A stretch of DNA of 30,314 bases from an uncultured Collinsella sp. (lineage in GTDB: Bacteria; Actinomycetota; Coriobacteriia; Coriobacteriales; Coriobacteriaceae). Within the stretch, counting starts at the first letter, position 1. Each line of letters starts with the position of its first letter. The notes beneath the pieces are model-generated. The model searched no databases. It was not told the origin of the DNA and saw only the letters and a list, made by a program, of their open reading frames with translations. The DNA lies in NCBI GenBank assembly GCA_902493915.1, contig CABUQY010000012.1:1-30314 (forward strand). Reading direction: 5' to 3'. Of the stretch, positions 22,345 to 30,248 are shown piece by piece. Position numbers and translations under genes: made by a program.

Positions 22345-22815
22345 CTATTTGTGATACGGCTCACCACGGCTGATCTTGCAGGCACGGTAGATCTGCTCCA
22401 GCAGCACCACGCGCGCCAGGTTGTGCGGCAAGGTAATGCGTCCAAAGCTGAGCATTTCGTCAGCGCGTGCGCGCACGGCATCACTCACGCCGTCCGAACC
22501 ACCGATCACAAAAGCGATATCGCTGCTGCCTCGCAGCATGAGGTCGTCGAGCCGCGCCGAGAACTCCTCGCTCGAGCGCTCCTTGCCCTCGATGGCCAGC
22601 AGGATCACATGTGCCCTCGGCGGCAGGGCGGCAAGAATCGCCGCTCCCTCCTTGTCGCACGCGGCGTCCACGCCACCCGCCTTGGCAGGGTCGATGTCGG
22701 CCACCTCGCGCATATCCACCTTGGCATAGGCGCCTAGGCGCTTGGTGTATTCGGCGCACGCGTCCTTCCAAAAGCGCTCCTTGAGCTTGCCGACGCAAAC
22801 AACGGTATATTTCAC
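22345..22815 (-). CDS. rlmH: 23S rRNA (pseudouridine-1915-N3)-methyltransferase RlmH
   Basis: The 156-residue SPOUT-family enzyme methylates pseudouridine 1915 in helix 69 of 23S rRNA on 70S ribosomes using SAM. The sequence shows the knot motifs VILLAIEGKERSSEEF, IAFVIGGSDGV and LEQIYRACKISRGEPYHK; the YH-K end is the typical RlmH C-terminus. Length matches the family (155-160). The start is GTG at 22815, with AAGGAG placed inside the 3' end of the SPFH gene (gap 6 nt), so the two are translationally coupled. Confidence 0.97.
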   Translation of the reverse strand: MKYTVVCVGKLKERFWKDACAEYTKRLGAYAKVDMREVADIDPAKAGGVDAACDKEGAAILAALPPRAHVILLAIEGKERSSEEFSARLDDLMLRGSSDIAFVIGGSDGVSDAVRARADEMLSFGRITLPHNLARVVLLEQIYRACKISRGEPYHK

Positions 22816-22821
22816 GCGCGC

Positions 22822-23760
22822 CTACTCCTTCGAATCGTTTTGAACCTTGCCGGCTGCAAGCATCTGCTCGAACATCGAGGCCGACTGCGAAAAGTTGCTC
22901 GGCAGAACGACCGTCGAGTTTTTGCCCGTACGGGCGAACTCCGTCATCATCTCGGACCACTGCGTAAACATGAACAGCTGGTTGGCCTCGTCATTGCCGA
23001 CACCCGTCTCCTGGATGATCTCGAGCGAATCTTTGATACCCAGCGCGATGGCCTTGCGCTGGTTGGCGATGCCCTCGCCCGCCTTTTCCATAGCCTCAGC
23101 CTCGGCGGTCGCCTCGGTGACGCGCTTGATGCGGTCTGCCTCAGCGAGCTCCTGTGCCGCAGCGCGCTTGCGCTGGGCGGCGTTGATGTCGTTCATGGAG
23201 TTCTCAACCTCGGTCGGCAGTGCGATTTTGGTGATGAGCGTCGACACGAGGGTGAAGCCGTAGGCGGCCATCTGCTCGGAAACGGTAGCGTTGACATCCT
23301 TGGCGATGTCGTCCTTCTTGGCAAAGACCTCATCGAGTGTGTAGACGGGAATCGAAGAGCGCAGGGCGTCGGTGATGAAGTCACGCATCTGGTCGACGGG
23401 CTCCTGCAGCATATAGTAGCTCTTGTAGATGCCCGAATCTGCCGGGCCGGCGCCCATGTCATAGCTCACGTGGTACTGAGCAGAGACCTCAAGGCCGATG
23501 GTCACGTTGTCCTGGGTCTTAACGTCGATGCCAAAACCGTTTTTCATGGTTCGCAGACTCACCGTGGCGGCCTTGCGGTCGATCACGGGCACCTTCATGT
23601 GGAAGCCCGCGTTGACGATGCGGTTAAACTTGCCCAGACGCTCGATGATCACGGCATGCTGCTGTTCAACGACGTAGCAGGCGTTGGGAAGCAGCAGCAA
23701 CAGAATGATGATGGGAATCAAAAGGCTGGTAAGGGCAGCGATGATACCGGACAACAGCAT
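22822..23760 (-). CDS. SPFH/Band 7 domain membrane protein (stomatin/HflK-like)
   Basis: The 312-residue product has one N-terminal transmembrane helix (about 4-27, IIAALTSLLIPIIILLLLLP), then the Band 7 domain (VVEQQHAVIIERLGKFNRIVNAGFHMKVPVID), and a coiled coil rich in Ala, Glu and Arg (about 190-240, RKRAAAQELAEADRIKRVTEATAEAEAMEK) typical of the oligomerising SPFH family. Such proteins form membrane scaffolds, often with an NfeD partner or a protease; neither is encoded next to it. Start ATG 23760 is fixed by GAGGAG at 5 nt. It heads a unit with rlmH. The exact role is open. Confidence 0.92.
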   Translation of the reverse strand: MLLSGIIAALTSLLIPIIILLLLLPNACYVVEQQHAVIIERLGKFNRIVNAGFHMKVPVIDRKAATVSLRTMKNGFGIDVKTQDNVTIGLEVSAQYHVSYDMGAGPADSGIYKSYYMLQEPVDQMRDFITDALRSSIPVYTLDEVFAKKDDIAKDVNATVSEQMAAYGFTLVSTLITKIALPTEVENSMNDINAAQRKRAAAQELAEADRIKRVTEATAEAEAMEKAGEGIANQRKAIALGIKDSLEIIQETGVGNDEANQLFMFTQWSEMMTEFARTGKNSTVVLPSNFSQSASMFEQMLAAGKVQNDSKE

Positions 23761-23837
23761 GGTCTCTCCTCTGATAGGCACACGTTGGCATTAGGATACC
23801 CGCACGAAGCAGCTGTGTGACACCAACAAGAGGACCC

Positions 23838-24056
23838 GTGGTCAAAAAAGGCCAAATATGAGTACTGTTACCAGTTTAGTAACAGCGTATTTGGGTCAAA
23901 ATCGCCTCGTTGAACCCGAGGTCTATCGAAATTACTTCATTTTGTCTCAAGGTTGAGCCAAATTAGCGTACATCTGTTGCGCAAAATGAGCAAAAATAGC
24001 TTCATGAAATGTCTCTATTTTCATGTCAGTACTCATATTTGCCACTTTTTGACCAC
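23838..24056. mobile_element. 219-bp MITE-like element with 30-nt terminal inverted repeats
   Basis: The ends 23838-23867 and 24027-24056 are reverse complements at 27 of 30 positions (GTGGTCAAAAA...ATGAGTACTG). The interior is AT-rich compared with neighbours and holds no ORF worth calling. Just inside the left end CTGTTAC and GTAACAG form a further hairpin (23865-23885). It fills the gap between the SPFH gene and the tRNA-Leu terminator. A non-autonomous transposon remnant is the simplest reading; no clear target-site duplication is visible. Confidence 0.6.
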
Positions 24057-24116
24057 AGGGACATCTACCGCGCGAAATCGATATGTCAAATCTGCCAAAA
24101 CGGCCCATAACAAAAA

Positions 24117-24136
24117 AGCTCCCATTGCTGGGAGCT
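24117..24136 (-). terminator. Terminator of tRNA-Leu
   Basis: AGCTCCCA, loop GCAA, TGGGAGCT on the - strand with TTTTTTG behind it. Confidence 0.92.
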
Positions 24137-24147
24137 CTTTCAATCAA

Positions 24148-24234
24148 TGGTGCGGGCGAAAGGACTTGAACCTTCATGGGGTTGCCCCCATACGGACCTG
24201 AACCGTACGCGTCTGCCAATTCCGCCACGCCCGC
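24148..24234 (-). tRNA. tRNA-Leu (anticodon CAG)
   Basis: The - strand shows acceptor GCGGGCG with CGCCCGC, anticodon stem TACGG/CCGTA around TTCAGGT (anticodon CAG, reads CUG), a long variable arm (TGGGGGCAACCCCA), T-arm GAAGGTTCAAGTCCTTTC, discriminator A and encoded CCA. The class II variable arm and A73 fit leucine. Confidence 0.96.
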
Positions 24235-24245
24235 GTGCAGGAATT

Positions 24246-24274
24246 AGAATAACGGAGCGCCACCACGAACGCAA
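24246..24274 (-). promoter_or_regulatory. Promoter of tRNA-Leu
   Basis: TTGCGT and TATTCT with a 17-nt spacer on the - strand, ending 11 nt before the tRNA. It lies just after the tatD stop. Confidence 0.6.
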
Positions 24275-24277
24275 GAA

Positions 24278-25195
24278 CTATTTTTGAAAAAGTTTGCAGG
24301 CATTCTCCCAAGCGGCTTGCGCGATTGTTTCGGCGTCCTCACCAGTGCGATCGACACGGTCGTTAACCAGCGCGTTTGCCGTAATGGAGATCATTGCGGG
24401 CTCGCATTCAAGACCGCGGATGGGCTCCGGAGCCATATACGGGCAATCCGTCTCGAACAAAATTCGATCGAGTGGGGTTGCCGCAAATGCCTCGCGCACG
24501 TCGTCGTTGCGCTTAAAGGTGGCCGCACCACCATAGGCGATATAGCAGCCCAGCTCCACAAAGCGCTCCATCGTGGCGCGGTCCTCGCCAAAGCAGTGCA
24601 GCACACAACCGGCCTGGGGCACGCCCACCTCACGAAGCACGTTGTACGCATCAACGTGCGAGGTGCGCTCATGGTCCGTGTCCTCGTGGCGCAGATGCAG
24701 CTCCACCGGCACGTTACGGCACACGGCAAGCTCGAGCTGACGCGCCATGCAGTCAATCTGCACGTTATGGGGTGCCGGCGCGATATCGTCGTCATAGTCC
24801 ATGTGGTAGTCCAGGCCGATTTCGCCAATACCGGCGCATAAGGAATCATCGAGCGCGGCAACGACCTGTGCGTGAACGTCGTCGGTATAGTCCGGTGCGC
24901 CATACGGATGCACGCCGGCAAGATACTTGATCTGCGGGATATCCTGCATCGGCAGAATTTCGCGCACGAGCCAGTCGCTATAGTCCGTCACGCTGCGTTT
25001 GTCAGCGATGGGGTCGAGCATCGTCACCAACAGGTCGACGCCTGCCGCCTTGGCACGCACGAGCGTCTCAGGCACATCCTTGCCCCAGAACGAAAGTAGA
25101 TGCGCATGCGTGTCGGCAAGCGGTGCCAAGGGCACGGGACAAGCAACCGTCTTCTTTTTCTTGGTAAACGTCACACGTTCGGCATTAGGCATCAT
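24278..25195 (-). CDS. tatD: TatD family metal-dependent hydrolase (DNase)
   Basis: The 305-residue protein has the TatD amidohydrolase fold: metal ligands in DTHAHL (near residue 28), GEIGLDYH, VELHLRHE, CVLHCFGE and the final ETDCPYMAPEP. TatD enzymes act as cytoplasmic 3'-5' exonucleases/DNases with two metals. An extra basic N-terminal tail (MPNAERVTFTKKKK) precedes the barrel. It overlaps the 3' end of rsmA by 11 nt; AGGAG lies inside rsmA. The rsmA-tatD order is common near metG in Gram-positives, where RNase M5 (rnmV) often lies between; rnmV is absent here. ATG 25192 is an equal start choice. Confidence 0.93.
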   Translation of the reverse strand: MMPNAERVTFTKKKKTVACPVPLAPLADTHAHLLSFWGKDVPETLVRAKAAGVDLLVTMLDPIADKRSVTDYSDWLVREILPMQDIPQIKYLAGVHPYGAPDYTDDVHAQVVAALDDSLCAGIGEIGLDYHMDYDDDIAPAPHNVQIDCMARQLELAVCRNVPVELHLRHEDTDHERTSHVDAYNVLREVGVPQAGCVLHCFGEDRATMERFVELGCYIAYGGAATFKRNDDVREAFAATPLDRILFETDCPYMAPEPIRGLECEPAMISITANALVNDRVDRTGEDAETIAQAAWENACKLFQK

Positions 25196-26045
25196 GGATT
25201 AGCTCCTGGGCCAGACGGACAAAGTCGGCAACGTCAAGCGTCTCGGCGCGCGTGGTGGGTGCGATACCGCAAGCCTCAAAGGCGGCATCGAGCACGTCTT
25301 TGGCAAAGCCGTTGGCGCTCATGGAATTGCGGATGGTCTTGCGACGCTGGGCAAATGCAGCATCAATCACGCGGGCCACAAATTCGCGATCGAGTCCTTC
25401 GGGCACCACACCGTCAACACGGTCGATACGCACGACGGCCGAGTCCACGTGCGGCGCCGGCATAAAGCAGCGCGGCGGCACCTCAAAGCGGCCCGTCACC
25501 TGCGCATACAGGCCGAGCTTTGCCGTATAGCCGCCATAGGTCTTGTTGCCCGACACTGCGGCAATGCGATCGGCAACCTCCTTTTGCACCATGACGACGG
25601 CACGCTTGAGCGCCGGCATCGTCTGGAAAAATTGCAAAATGATCGTCGCCGCCACGTTATAGGGCAGGTTCGCGACAAACACCGTCGGCTCACCGCCCGC
25701 AGCCTGCTCAATCTGCTCCGGGCCCACCTTGAGCGCGTCGCCCATGATAAAACGGAAGTTGGCATAGTCAGCGGCATGGGCATCGAGCACCGGCTCGAGC
25801 TCGGGATCGGCCTCGATCGACGTGACGCACGATGCCTCCTGCAGCAGCGCAAGCGCGAGCGTGCCAACACCTGGGCCAACCTCGAGCACGCGCTCATCGC
25901 CCGCAAGCTCGGCAAGCTCGCAAATACGCTCGATCACATGGTTGTCAATTAGGAAGTTCTGGCCCAAGCGATGCTTGGTCGCAAGGCCAAACTCCTCCAG
26001 CAGCTCCCTGGTTGCCGTGGGGTTTGCCAAAGGCGAAGTTGTCAT
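25185..26045 (-). CDS. rsmA: 16S rRNA (adenine1518/1519-N6)-dimethyltransferase
   Basis: The 286-residue KsgA/RsmA enzyme dimethylates A1518 and A1519 in the 3' hairpin of 16S rRNA, using SAM, late in small-subunit assembly. Motifs seen: HRLGQNFLIDNHV (X), VLEVGPGVGTLALAL (I), SIEADPE (II), MGDAL, VANLPYN (IV, catalytic NLPY) and the C-terminal helical domain with AAFAQRRKTIRNSM. Start ATG 26045 has GGAGG at 5 nt. It heads the rsmA-tatD unit, separated from metG by a terminator (26084-26113). Confidence 0.97.
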   Translation of the reverse strand: MTTSPLANPTATRELLEEFGLATKHRLGQNFLIDNHVIERICELAELAGDERVLEVGPGVGTLALALLQEASCVTSIEADPELEPVLDAHAADYANFRFIMGDALKVGPEQIEQAAGGEPTVFVANLPYNVAATIILQFFQTMPALKRAVVMVQKEVADRIAAVSGNKTYGGYTAKLGLYAQVTGRFEVPPRCFMPAPHVDSAVVRIDRVDGVVPEGLDREFVARVIDAAFAQRRKTIRNSMSANGFAKDVLDAAFEACGIAPTTRAETLDVADFVRLAQELIHDA

Positions 26046-26083
26046 GGTTGCCTCCTTAACATGGTGGCTGCATCGTAAAGCAA

Positions 26084-26113
26084 AAGGGCATGGACCGTTG
26101 CGGCCATGCCCTT
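26084..26113 (-). terminator. Terminator of metG
   Basis: AAGGGCATGG and CCATGCCCTT form a 10-bp stem with a 10-nt loop; T-rich sequence follows on the - strand. Confidence 0.85.
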
Positions 26114-26152
26114 ACATCTAAACAGCAAATTGCCGATATGGCGCGCGGCGTC

Positions 26153-27754
26153 TTAGCCCAGACGCGGGAACAGCGGATCGCCCTTCTCGACGGGCTGACC
26201 GCCGGCAAGCAGGCCCCAAGTGCAAATGCCCTTGAGGTCGTCGCTCGCGGCCTCGCCCTCACAGGACAGACGGCGCAGAGCCTCGACAGAAGTCTGGGGC
26301 ATGAGCGGCATCAGCAGGTGAGCAGCAATGCGGATGGCCTCGAGCAGGTTGTAGATCACAAATGCCAGTTCGTCAGCCTTGGCCTCGTCCTTGGCAAGCG
26401 CCCAGGGCTCGGAGTCCTCGATGTAGTGGTTGGCGGCGTGGATGAGCTCCATGACCTCGTCCTTAGCTCCACCGTAATCGAGCACGTCCATCTTGGTCAT
26501 GTAGCGCTCGACCAGACCATCGGCAATCTTTGCCAGCGGGTTGTCGAACGCGTCGGCAGACGCCGGTTTAGCCGGGGCGCAACCGTCAAAGTACTTTGCG
26601 CTCATGTTGAGCGAACGCGAAATCAGATTGCCCCAGCTGTTGGCCAGGTCGGCGTTGTAGACCTGCTCCATGCGATCGAAGCTGATGGCGCCGTCGGTAC
26701 CGGGAACGACGTCGGTCATGAAGTAGTAGCGATAGCCCTCGACGCCCAGCATGTCGATAACGTCCTGCGGAGCGATGGCGTTGCCGCGGCTCTTGGACAT
26801 CTTCTCGGCCTTGCCGGTCTCGGCATTGCGCACGGTCAGGAAGCCGTGGGCAAAGACGTGCTCGGGCAGGGCCTCGCCGATGGCCATGAGCATGGCGGGC
26901 CAAATGACGCAGTGGAAGCGGATGATGTCCTTACCCACGATGTGGAACTGTGCGGGCCAGCGATAGGCCAGCTCGGCACGCGCCTCGTCGGTGTCGACAC
27001 CGTAGCCGACGGCCGTCATATAGTTGAGCAGTGCATCGAACCACACGTAGGTCACGTGACCCTCGTCAAACGGGACCTGAATGCCCCAGTCGAAGCTCGT
27101 GCGGCTCACGGATAGGTCGTTAAGGCCGCCCTCGACAAAGCTGCGAACCTCGTTCATGCGGAACGCAGGCTCGACAAAGTCGGGGTGCTCGTCATAGAGC
27201 TTGAGCAGCTTGTCCTGGAAGGCGGAAAGCTTAAAGAAGTAGGACTCCTCCTGCACGCGCTCAAGCGGACGGTGGCAGTCGGGGCACAGGTGCTGGCCGA
27301 CGCTGCCGTACTCCTCGTCGCCCTTCTGGACCTGTGTATCGGTGAAGTAGGTCTCATCAGGCACGCAATACCAGCCGTCGTAGCTGCCCTTATACAGGTA
27401 ACCGGACTCCTTCATGCGCTCCCACAGGTACTGCACGGCATGATGCTGGCGCGGCTCGGTGGTGCGGATGAAGTCGTCGTTGGAAATCTCGAGCTTGCTC
27501 CAAAGCTCCTTGAAGTGCGGGGCCTGGCTGTCGGTCCACTCCTGCGGCGTCATGCCATGCTTGGCTGCGGCCTCGGCGACCTTCTCGCCGTGCTCGTCCA
27601 TGCCGGTCAGGAACTTGACGTTATAGCCGGCGGAGCGACGATAACGGGCCTGAACGTCGGCGATGATGGTGGAATAAGCCGTGCCCAGGTGCGGATCGGC
27701 GTTGACGTAGTAGATGGGCGTCGTGATAAAGAACGAAGGCTTGCTTTGATCCAT
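26153..27754 (-). CDS. metG: Methionine--tRNA ligase
   Basis: The 533-residue class I synthetase shows the HIGH-type motif YYVNADPHLGTAYS near residues 15-28, and the KMSKS loop AEKMSKSRGNAI, with the anticodon-binding helical domain after it (SWGNLISRSLNM). In the connective region one CPDC is kept while the other expected Cys pair reads CVPD, so at most a partial zinc site remains. It lacks the C-terminal EMAP/tRNA-binding domain found in longer forms; this length is normal for the short type. GGAGG lies 9 nt before the ATG. It follows rsmI after 69 nt and ends in its own terminator. Confidence 0.97.
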   Translation of the reverse strand: MDQSKPSFFITTPIYYVNADPHLGTAYSTIIADVQARYRRSAGYNVKFLTGMDEHGEKVAEAAAKHGMTPQEWTDSQAPHFKELWSKLEISNDDFIRTTEPRQHHAVQYLWERMKESGYLYKGSYDGWYCVPDETYFTDTQVQKGDEEYGSVGQHLCPDCHRPLERVQEESYFFKLSAFQDKLLKLYDEHPDFVEPAFRMNEVRSFVEGGLNDLSVSRTSFDWGIQVPFDEGHVTYVWFDALLNYMTAVGYGVDTDEARAELAYRWPAQFHIVGKDIIRFHCVIWPAMLMAIGEALPEHVFAHGFLTVRNAETGKAEKMSKSRGNAIAPQDVIDMLGVEGYRYYFMTDVVPGTDGAISFDRMEQVYNADLANSWGNLISRSLNMSAKYFDGCAPAKPASADAFDNPLAKIADGLVERYMTKMDVLDYGGAKDEVMELIHAANHYIEDSEPWALAKDEAKADELAFVIYNLLEAIRIAAHLLMPLMPQTSVEALRRLSCEGEAASDDLKGICTWGLLAGGQPVEKGDPLFPRLG

Positions 27755-27823
27755 GGGGTTTGTCCTCCAGAAAAACGTTGCATACAGAGGATGATTCTAG
27801 CGCAAGGGCTGGATATCCTCCAT

Positions 27824-28702
27824 CTATTGCATATCGAGCACCATGGCATAGACATCGCGCTTGCGGCGCGAATACTTCTGAGACAGGCGCTTGGCCACCG
27901 CAGACGCGGGCTCCCCCTCCTCGAGCGCGGCGCGGATATCCTCGCGCAGGGCCTCGTCGTGATCCGTTGCCGCGGCGCCAACCGGCACGGCACCGGCCTC
28001 CTCATCCTCGCTCGGCGGCGCGATGACCAGCGCAATCTCGCCCTTTACCTCGCCGCGAGCACGCAGCTCCTCGGCGAGCTGGGCGGCGGGCCCGCGCAAG
28101 ACCTCCTCGTGCAGCTTGGTGAGCTCGCGGCAGACGGCAACCTCACGCTGGGGAAAAACCTCTGCCACGGCCTCGAGCGTCGCCACGATGCGATGTGGAG
28201 ACTCGTAGAAGATGAGTGCGCCGGGAACCACGGCAAGGCGCTGCAAACGACGCACGCGGTCGCCGTGCTTTCGGCCCAAAAAGCCCTCAAAGAAAAAATG
28301 CTCACAGGGAATGCCGGACGAAACGAGCGCCGTGACGCAAGCGGAGGGCCCGGGAATAACTTCTACGGGCACATCGGCCTCACGTGCCGCCTCGACCAGC
28401 GCCTGGCCGGGATCGGACACGCTCGGCATGCCGGCGTCCGAGGCAAAGGCGAGGGTCTCCCCCGCCAGCAGACGGTCGACCAGGCCGGCGGCGCGGCTGG
28501 CGATCACATTCTCGTCGCAACGGACAAGCGGCTTGGAAATGCCCAGGTGCATCAGCAGCTTTGACGTCACACGCGTGTCTTCGCAGCAGATGACATCGGC
28601 AGCGGCAAAGGCCTCGCCAACGCGCGGGGACAGGTCGCCCAAGTTGCCGATGGGCGTGCCGACCACATAGAGTTTGCCCGTATGGGCGCTGTTTTGCGTC
28701 AT
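27824..28702 (-). CDS. rsmI: 16S rRNA (cytidine1402-2'-O)-methyltransferase
   Basis: The 292-residue tetrapyrrole-methylase-fold enzyme uses SAM to 2'-O-methylate C1402 in the decoding centre of 16S rRNA. Signatures: LYVVGTPIGNLGDLSPR (11-27), CCEDTRVTSKLL, FASDAGMPSVSDPG, VIPGPSACVTAL, FYESPHRI and a small C-terminal helical domain (AVAKRLSQKYSRRKRDVYAM). An acidic, low-complexity linker lies before that end (PPSEDEEAGAVP). It starts 6 nt after the GH5-like gene with only a weak AGG upstream, so its translation may depend on the upstream gene. Confidence 0.96.
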   Translation of the reverse strand: MTQNSAHTGKLYVVGTPIGNLGDLSPRVGEAFAAADVICCEDTRVTSKLLMHLGISKPLVRCDENVIASRAAGLVDRLLAGETLAFASDAGMPSVSDPGQALVEAAREADVPVEVIPGPSACVTALVSSGIPCEHFFFEGFLGRKHGDRVRRLQRLAVVPGALIFYESPHRIVATLEAVAEVFPQREVAVCRELTKLHEEVLRGPAAQLAEELRARGEVKGEIALVIAPPSEDEEAGAVPVGAAATDHDEALREDIRAALEEGEPASAVAKRLSQKYSRRKRDVYAMVLDMQ

Positions 28703-28708
28703 ATCAAC

Positions 28709-29770
28709 CTATTCAATCATGCCGCGCTCGAGCGTACCGAGCGCCGCGCGGGCGTCCCATGCTGCAATGCGCTTCTCGGTCTTCCACGTTTGGAAGAACC
28801 AACCGGCAGCCGGCGCAAACGAAGCCAGTTGGTTGGCGATAAACACGCGCTCGTAGGCATTGCGGCCCTCGGGCGTAACCGACGAGTTGGCAAAGATCGC
28901 CGCGCCCGACCATTCGCCCACCAGCACGGGGAACCCAGTCGAAATCGCTTCTTTGAGCTCGCGCTTGTTGCGCGAAATCGCCGTCGTCAGCCCGCGGGGG
29001 CTCGTGATATCGAGCGCATATTCGTCGCGGTAATGGTACAGGTGAAGGTCCATGTAGACGTTCTTGTACTTGGCGCCGCGCATAAAATGCTTCCACTCGC
29101 TGGGATGCCCCGACGACGAGAAGACGACGATCTTATCCTCGGGCATATATGAACGGACGAGCTCATAGGCATCGCGATAGAAGTTGCGCAGGTAGTGCGC
29201 CGGAATGCCATCCGTCATGGTGAAGAGGCTCTTGCGGACACTCATCTGCGGCGTATCCAGCAGTTCAATGCCCAGCAGGCTCTCGGCCTCGCCGTAGCGA
29301 TCGGCCAGACGCTCGAGCACGTCGAGCGCGACATGACGACCGTTGGTGGACGAATGCCACTCGGCAACAGCCTCTGGCGTGGCGGGCGAATCATTGGAAT
29401 CGCCCTGGCCACCGGGCACAGTTGCCAGATCAAGCAGCACGCGGATGTCGTACTTGGCAGCCCACTCAATCGCACGGTCAATGTAGTCGACAACCGAGAT
29501 GTAGGACGCATCGGACTCCTGCGAGCCAAAGGCATACCAGGGCACCGGCAGACGCACGGCATTGAGACCGATCTGCGCCATGCGACGGAAATCGTCCTCG
29601 CTCACAAACGTCTCGTAATGACGGCGCATGCGCTCGTTATAGGCGGCGGTGCCCATGGCCTCCTGCAGCTCGGCCGCGTTGGATGCACCGGTCGCCGCGT
29701 ATAGCGACGGGGTCACCCAAGGCTCGGGAATAAACCAGCCAGAGAGATTAACGCCGAGTATCCTCTCCAT
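28709..29770 (-). CDS. Glycoside hydrolase family 5-like protein, acid/base residue replaced
   Basis: The 353-residue protein has the (beta/alpha)8 layout of exo-beta-1,3-glucanase-like GH5: GVNLSGWFIPEPWVTPSL at the start, LNAVRLPVPWYAF (conserved Arg), LLDLATVPGGQ, YMDLHLYHY, VLVGEWSGA with the nucleophile Glu286, and WFFQTWK. The strand-4 motif, usually GIELLNEP in this subgroup, reads GIELLDTP: the catalytic acid/base Glu is Thr173 and the Asn is Asp172. It may be inactive, act as a binding protein, or use another residue. There is no signal peptide, so it is cytoplasmic. Start ATG 29770 has AGGGGG at 5 nt; the frame is open 56 codons further. It heads the unit with rsmI and metG. Confidence 0.9.
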   Translation of the reverse strand: MERILGVNLSGWFIPEPWVTPSLYAATGASNAAELQEAMGTAAYNERMRRHYETFVSEDDFRRMAQIGLNAVRLPVPWYAFGSQESDASYISVVDYIDRAIEWAAKYDIRVLLDLATVPGGQGDSNDSPATPEAVAEWHSSTNGRHVALDVLERLADRYGEAESLLGIELLDTPQMSVRKSLFTMTDGIPAHYLRNFYRDAYELVRSYMPEDKIVVFSSSGHPSEWKHFMRGAKYKNVYMDLHLYHYRDEYALDITSPRGLTTAISRNKRELKEAISTGFPVLVGEWSGAAIFANSSVTPEGRNAYERVFIANQLASFAPAAGWFFQTWKTEKRIAAWDARAALGTLERGMIE

Positions 29771-29835
29771 CACTGCCCCCTTCGGATCGTGCAGGCCGAG
29801 CCTGCATCGTATTGCACAGGAAAAGTATCGTTTTG

Positions 29836-29872
29836 AGTATACCCGCGCGTGCGGACAGACGACCGAACGGTC
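29836..29872 (-). promoter_or_regulatory. Promoter and operator-like dyad upstream of the GH5-like gene
   Basis: TATACT (29836-29841, - strand) is a good -10 about 66 nt before the start. The dyad GACCG-TT-CGGTC (29861-29872) covers the -35 region, which itself is poor. The layout suggests a regulated promoter; the regulator is unknown. Confidence 0.4.
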
Positions 29873-30027
29873 TGTAAAGTGGCGCAAAAGCGGGAGGAAT
29901 ATCTGGGCGGGCCCGAGATGGCGCGCCGAGATGTACATATGCGCCGGAAGTAGGCGGCCGGAAAATGCATCCTGTTATGAGCGCGGGATCTGGGACGCAA
30001 TTTCCGCAGAGTCCTCGATAAAAGAAA

Positions 30028-30049
30028 AGGACCCCTTTGCAGAGGTCCT
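30028..30049 (-). terminator. Terminator copy after the tRNA-Phe 3' fragment
   Basis: AGGACCTCT, loop GCAA, AGGGGTCCT on the - strand with TTTCTTTT behind it; almost the same as the terminator of the true tRNA-Phe gene at 30214-30235. Confidence 0.85.
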
Positions 30050-30062
30050 AGTCAATTCAAGG

Positions 30063-30190
30063 TGGCGGGGAAGGGAATCGCGTCCGCGCGCTGCGCGGAC
30101 GGACCGCTGCGGCGCTTACGCGCCTTGCGAGCTGCGCTGGCAAACGCTTACGCGTTTACTCAGCCCCGCGCCCTCACGGGGTTCGATTCC
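30063..30190. repeat. tRNA-Phe-associated GC-rich module
   Basis: 30063-30080 repeats the tRNA-Phe 3' end up to the T-loop (CGATTCCC on the - strand). A 97-nt GC-rich insert follows with hairpins such as GTCCGCGC-GCT-GCGCGGAC, GGCGC-TTAC-GCGCC and AAACGC-TTAC-GCGTTT. It ends with GGGGTTCGATTCC (30178-30190), the Phe T-arm in inverse orientation. Same architecture as the tRNA-Arg modules but a diverged sequence. Confidence 0.85.
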
Positions 30191-30213
30191 ATGTGGGGGC
30201 TGCATAAAAGAAA

Positions 30214-30235
30214 AGGACCCCTTTACAGAGGTCCT
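30214..30235 (-). terminator. Terminator of tRNA-Phe
   Basis: AGGACCTCT, loop GTAA, AGGGGTCCT on the - strand followed by TTTCTTTT. Confidence 0.88.
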
Positions 30236-30248
30236 AGTCAATTCAAGG

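Noticed and set aside
27185..28564. + strand ORF opposite metG and rsmI
   Set aside because: Antisense to two well-recognised genes, with no family features.
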